Below are positions 62,716-64,000 of a DNA stretch of 64,000 bases, piece by piece. The notes under the pieces are model-generated. The model was given only the letters and a program-made list of their open reading frames with translations, searched no databases and was not told the DNA's origin. Location: assembly GCF_025264685.1 (NCBI RefSeq), contig NZ_CP073721.1, forward strand, positions 6,527,501 through 6,591,500. Direction: 5' to 3'. Position 1 is the first letter of the stretch. Each line of letters begins with the position of its first letter. This stretch comes from Dactylosporangium roseum. GTDB taxonomy: Bacteria > Actinomycetota > Actinomycetes > Mycobacteriales > Micromonosporaceae. The translations under genes and the position numbers were made by a program.

Positions 62716-63765
62716 TCAGGCGTGCAGTTCGGTCAGCCGGCCCGCTTCCGCGGTGACCTCCTTGCGGACCGACGCCGGCAACGGGGTGAACGGCTCCCAC
62801 GCCACCTCCCCCTTCGCGGGCTTCTTGCCGGCGCGGTACGACCAGACCCCAGCCACCTGCCCGTCGACCAGGAACGTCCCGATCGACTGCGGCATGCGGA
62901 CGTGGAACACCTTCGACCGGTGCTCCTCCGGCAGGATCAGCGTGCGGCGGGCGTGGGCGAGCAGCGTCGCGTCGTACGTCGGCAGGAACCGCACCGGTGC
63001 CGGGGTTTCGGGGTCCGGCAGCGGCCCGTCCGGCAGGTCGACGAGTTCCCGTCCCCGCTCGTCGCCGAACCGGCGCAGTTCGAGCCGGTTCAGGACGGCG
63101 GCAACGGTGGCGACCGGCAGGCCGGCCCAGTCCGCTATCTCGGTGCGGTGGGCCGGCCCGAACGCGCCCAGATAGCGTCGGATCACCAGTTCCTGCGCGT
63201 CGTTCTCGGTCACGTCGGGCGGGCCGACCCAGTCTTCGGCGGCGCCGAACAGGTCCGCCCGCCGCCGCGCCCACGTGCCGGACGGTGGGACGCGCACCAT
63301 GTCGAGGTACATGCCGATGCCGCGCCGGACGCGGGGCCCGAACAGCTCGTCGATCTCGGTCCGGGGAACCGGCCGTTCGCGGAGCAGTTCCCGCAGTCGG
63401 GCCACGGCGTCCGCCATCTCGGCGGGGTCGGGCCGGTCACGGGTCAGCCGGTCGTACCATTCGCGGCGGGCCCGCCGGACACCGGCCGCGAACGGCCAGA
63501 AGTCGGCCCGCGACACGAGGTGGATGGTGGCCCGCAGAAGCGTCGCCTGGACGACCTCACGGCGCTCCAGCAGGCGGGTGAGTTCGGCCCGGTCGAAGCC
63601 TTCGATGCGGGTCCACAGTCCGATGTACATCGACGGCGCGTACTGCGCCTGGAGGCCGCCCATGCGCTCGAGCACGTCGGGGACGGTGTCCGGCACCCTC
63701 TTGAGCAGCATTTGGCGGGCGAGCAGCGCCCGGTTGAGATCACGCCAGGTAAGGGTCCGCTCCAC
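62716..63765 (-). CDS. AlkZ-like DNA glycosylase (HTH_42 superfamily)
   Basis: The 349-residue protein matches the winged-helix HTH_42 family: RDLNRALLARQMLL at the start, then GGLQAQYAPSMYIGLWTR, which holds the QxQ motif of AlkZ-type glycosylases (YcaQ has QxD), and AIHLV-like LRATIHLVSRADFWPF. Members remove alkylated or cross-linked bases; AlkZ protects the azinomycin producer against its own product. TetR-regulated oxidase and exporter genes nearby do not show an alkylating product. ATG at 63765. It is convergent with the monooxygenase gene. Confidence 0.78.
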   Translation of the reverse strand: MERTLTWRDLNRALLARQMLLKRVPDTVPDVLERMGGLQAQYAPSMYIGLWTRIEGFDRAELTRLLERREVVQATLLRATIHLVSRADFWPFAAGVRRARREWYDRLTRDRPDPAEMADAVARLRELLRERPVPRTEIDELFGPRVRRGIGMYLDMVRVPPSGTWARRRADLFGAAEDWVGPPDVTENDAQELVIRRYLGAFGPAHRTEIADWAGLPVATVAAVLNRLELRRFGDERGRELVDLPDGPLPDPETPAPVRFLPTYDATLLAHARRTLILPEEHRSKVFHVRMPQSIGTFLVDGQVAGVWSYRAGKKPAKGEVAWEPFTPLPASVRKEVTAEAGRLTELHA

Positions 63766-63807
63766 GGAGAAACCGTAGATCAGCCCGGGATTCGGCGGAA
63801 CGGCACC

Positions 63808-64000
63808 TCACGCGGCGTTCTTGAGGGCGGTCTGCACCAGTTCCATGGTGCGGTCGTAGCTGATGCCTTGTTCCCGCAGCAGCCGGGCACCGAGTCCGCG
63901 CTCTTCCTTGAGCACGCCGAGCAGGATGTGCTCGGTGCCGATGTAGTTGTGCTTCATCGACAGGGCGACGCGGAGTGACAGTACGAGGGCCGTCTTGGCG
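63808..64000 (-). CDS. Clp N-terminal domain protein, C-terminal part (5' end outside window)
   Basis: The visible 63-64 residues read AKTALVLSLRVALSMKHNYIGTEHILLGVL, then KEERGLGARLLREQG and end LVQTALKNAA. That is the second repeat of the Clp N-terminal (ClpC/ClpA) substrate-binding domain. The stop comes right after this repeat, so this is a stand-alone Clp-N protein instead of a ClpC ATPase. It may bind substrates or modulate Clp proteases. The rest of the protein lies beyond base 64000. Confidence 0.85.
   Translation of the reverse strand, partial: AKTALVLSLRVALSMKHNYIGTEHILLGVLKEERGLGARLLREQGISYDRTMELVQTALKNAA

Overview
The window is very GC-rich, densely coded actinobacterial DNA. GTG and TTG starts are common and many gene pairs overlap by 4 bases. 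A PucR-type regulator next to fabD-fabH-acpP-fabF-accD, a DUF3145 gene, BTAD/AfsR-type regulators, DrrAB-like transporters, a DUF222/HNH nuclease, a deazaflavin (F420)-type oxidoreductase and stand-alone Clp-N proteins together suggest a filamentous actinomycete, probably Micromonosporaceae. That family call is an inference from gene content; no rRNA or tRNA is present and I saw no phage genes, insertion sequences or CRISPR array.

Layout. 1-5.5 kb: the end of a large AAA-type regulator, a DrrAB-like ABC exporter, and a divergent pair of small redox genes separated by a perfect palindrome. 5.5-11.8 kb is the most accessory-looking stretch: a B12/radical SAM protein, an MNT-HEPN toxin-antitoxin-like pair whose antitoxin carries a winged helix, a ten-copy 11-bp repeat array, a ParA ATPase with a small SAP/Rho-N-like partner, and a HelD-like RNA-polymerase helicase. 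11.9-22.5 kb: a secreted GH5 mannanase, then the type II fatty-acid operon with its FasR-like regulator, a GH3 lipoprotein, DUF3145 and a small orphan gene. 22.6-30.8 kb: alpha/beta hydrolase, trans-acting enoyl reductase-like protein, DedA, a second HelD-like helicase and a deoR-galT-galK operon. 31-34.5 kb is an arginine block: bacterial nitric oxide synthase facing a ddaH-like/rocD operon. 34.5-42 kb: hemerythrin, nucleotidyltransferase, BON, metallophosphoesterase, SigF-like sigma factor, glycosyltransferase and an ANTAR-GAF-PAS-PP2C protein. 42-50.7 kb: SUKH-like protein, TAXI-type TRAP transporter, membrane M28 peptidase, Smr protein, and a cysteine dioxygenase-rhodanese pair. 51-64 kb: a second DrrAB-like pair, an AfsR/SARP regulator, a secreted S1 protease, a phosphatase, a DinB-like protein, HNH nuclease, TetR with a distant FAD monooxygenase, an AlkZ-like glycosylase and the end of a Clp-N protein.

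How the parts work together. The fab block is a complete elongation-initiation set: malonyl transfer (FabD), condensation (FabH, FabF), carrier (AcpP) and malonyl-CoA supply (AccD), probably activated by the FasR-like protein through a palindrome upstream of fabD. FabD carries an unusual C-terminal biotinyl-like domain without the biotin lysine. The NOS and ddaH/rocD genes share arginine or its methylated derivatives as substrates. SigF-like factor and a degenerate PP2C/ANTAR protein suggest a stress-signalling pair. The 5.5-11.8 kb block is the best candidate for an undescribed system: operator-like repeats, a modified MNT-HEPN pair with a missing catalytic histidine, an 11-bp iteron-like array and a ParA/SAP-like module are packed head to head.
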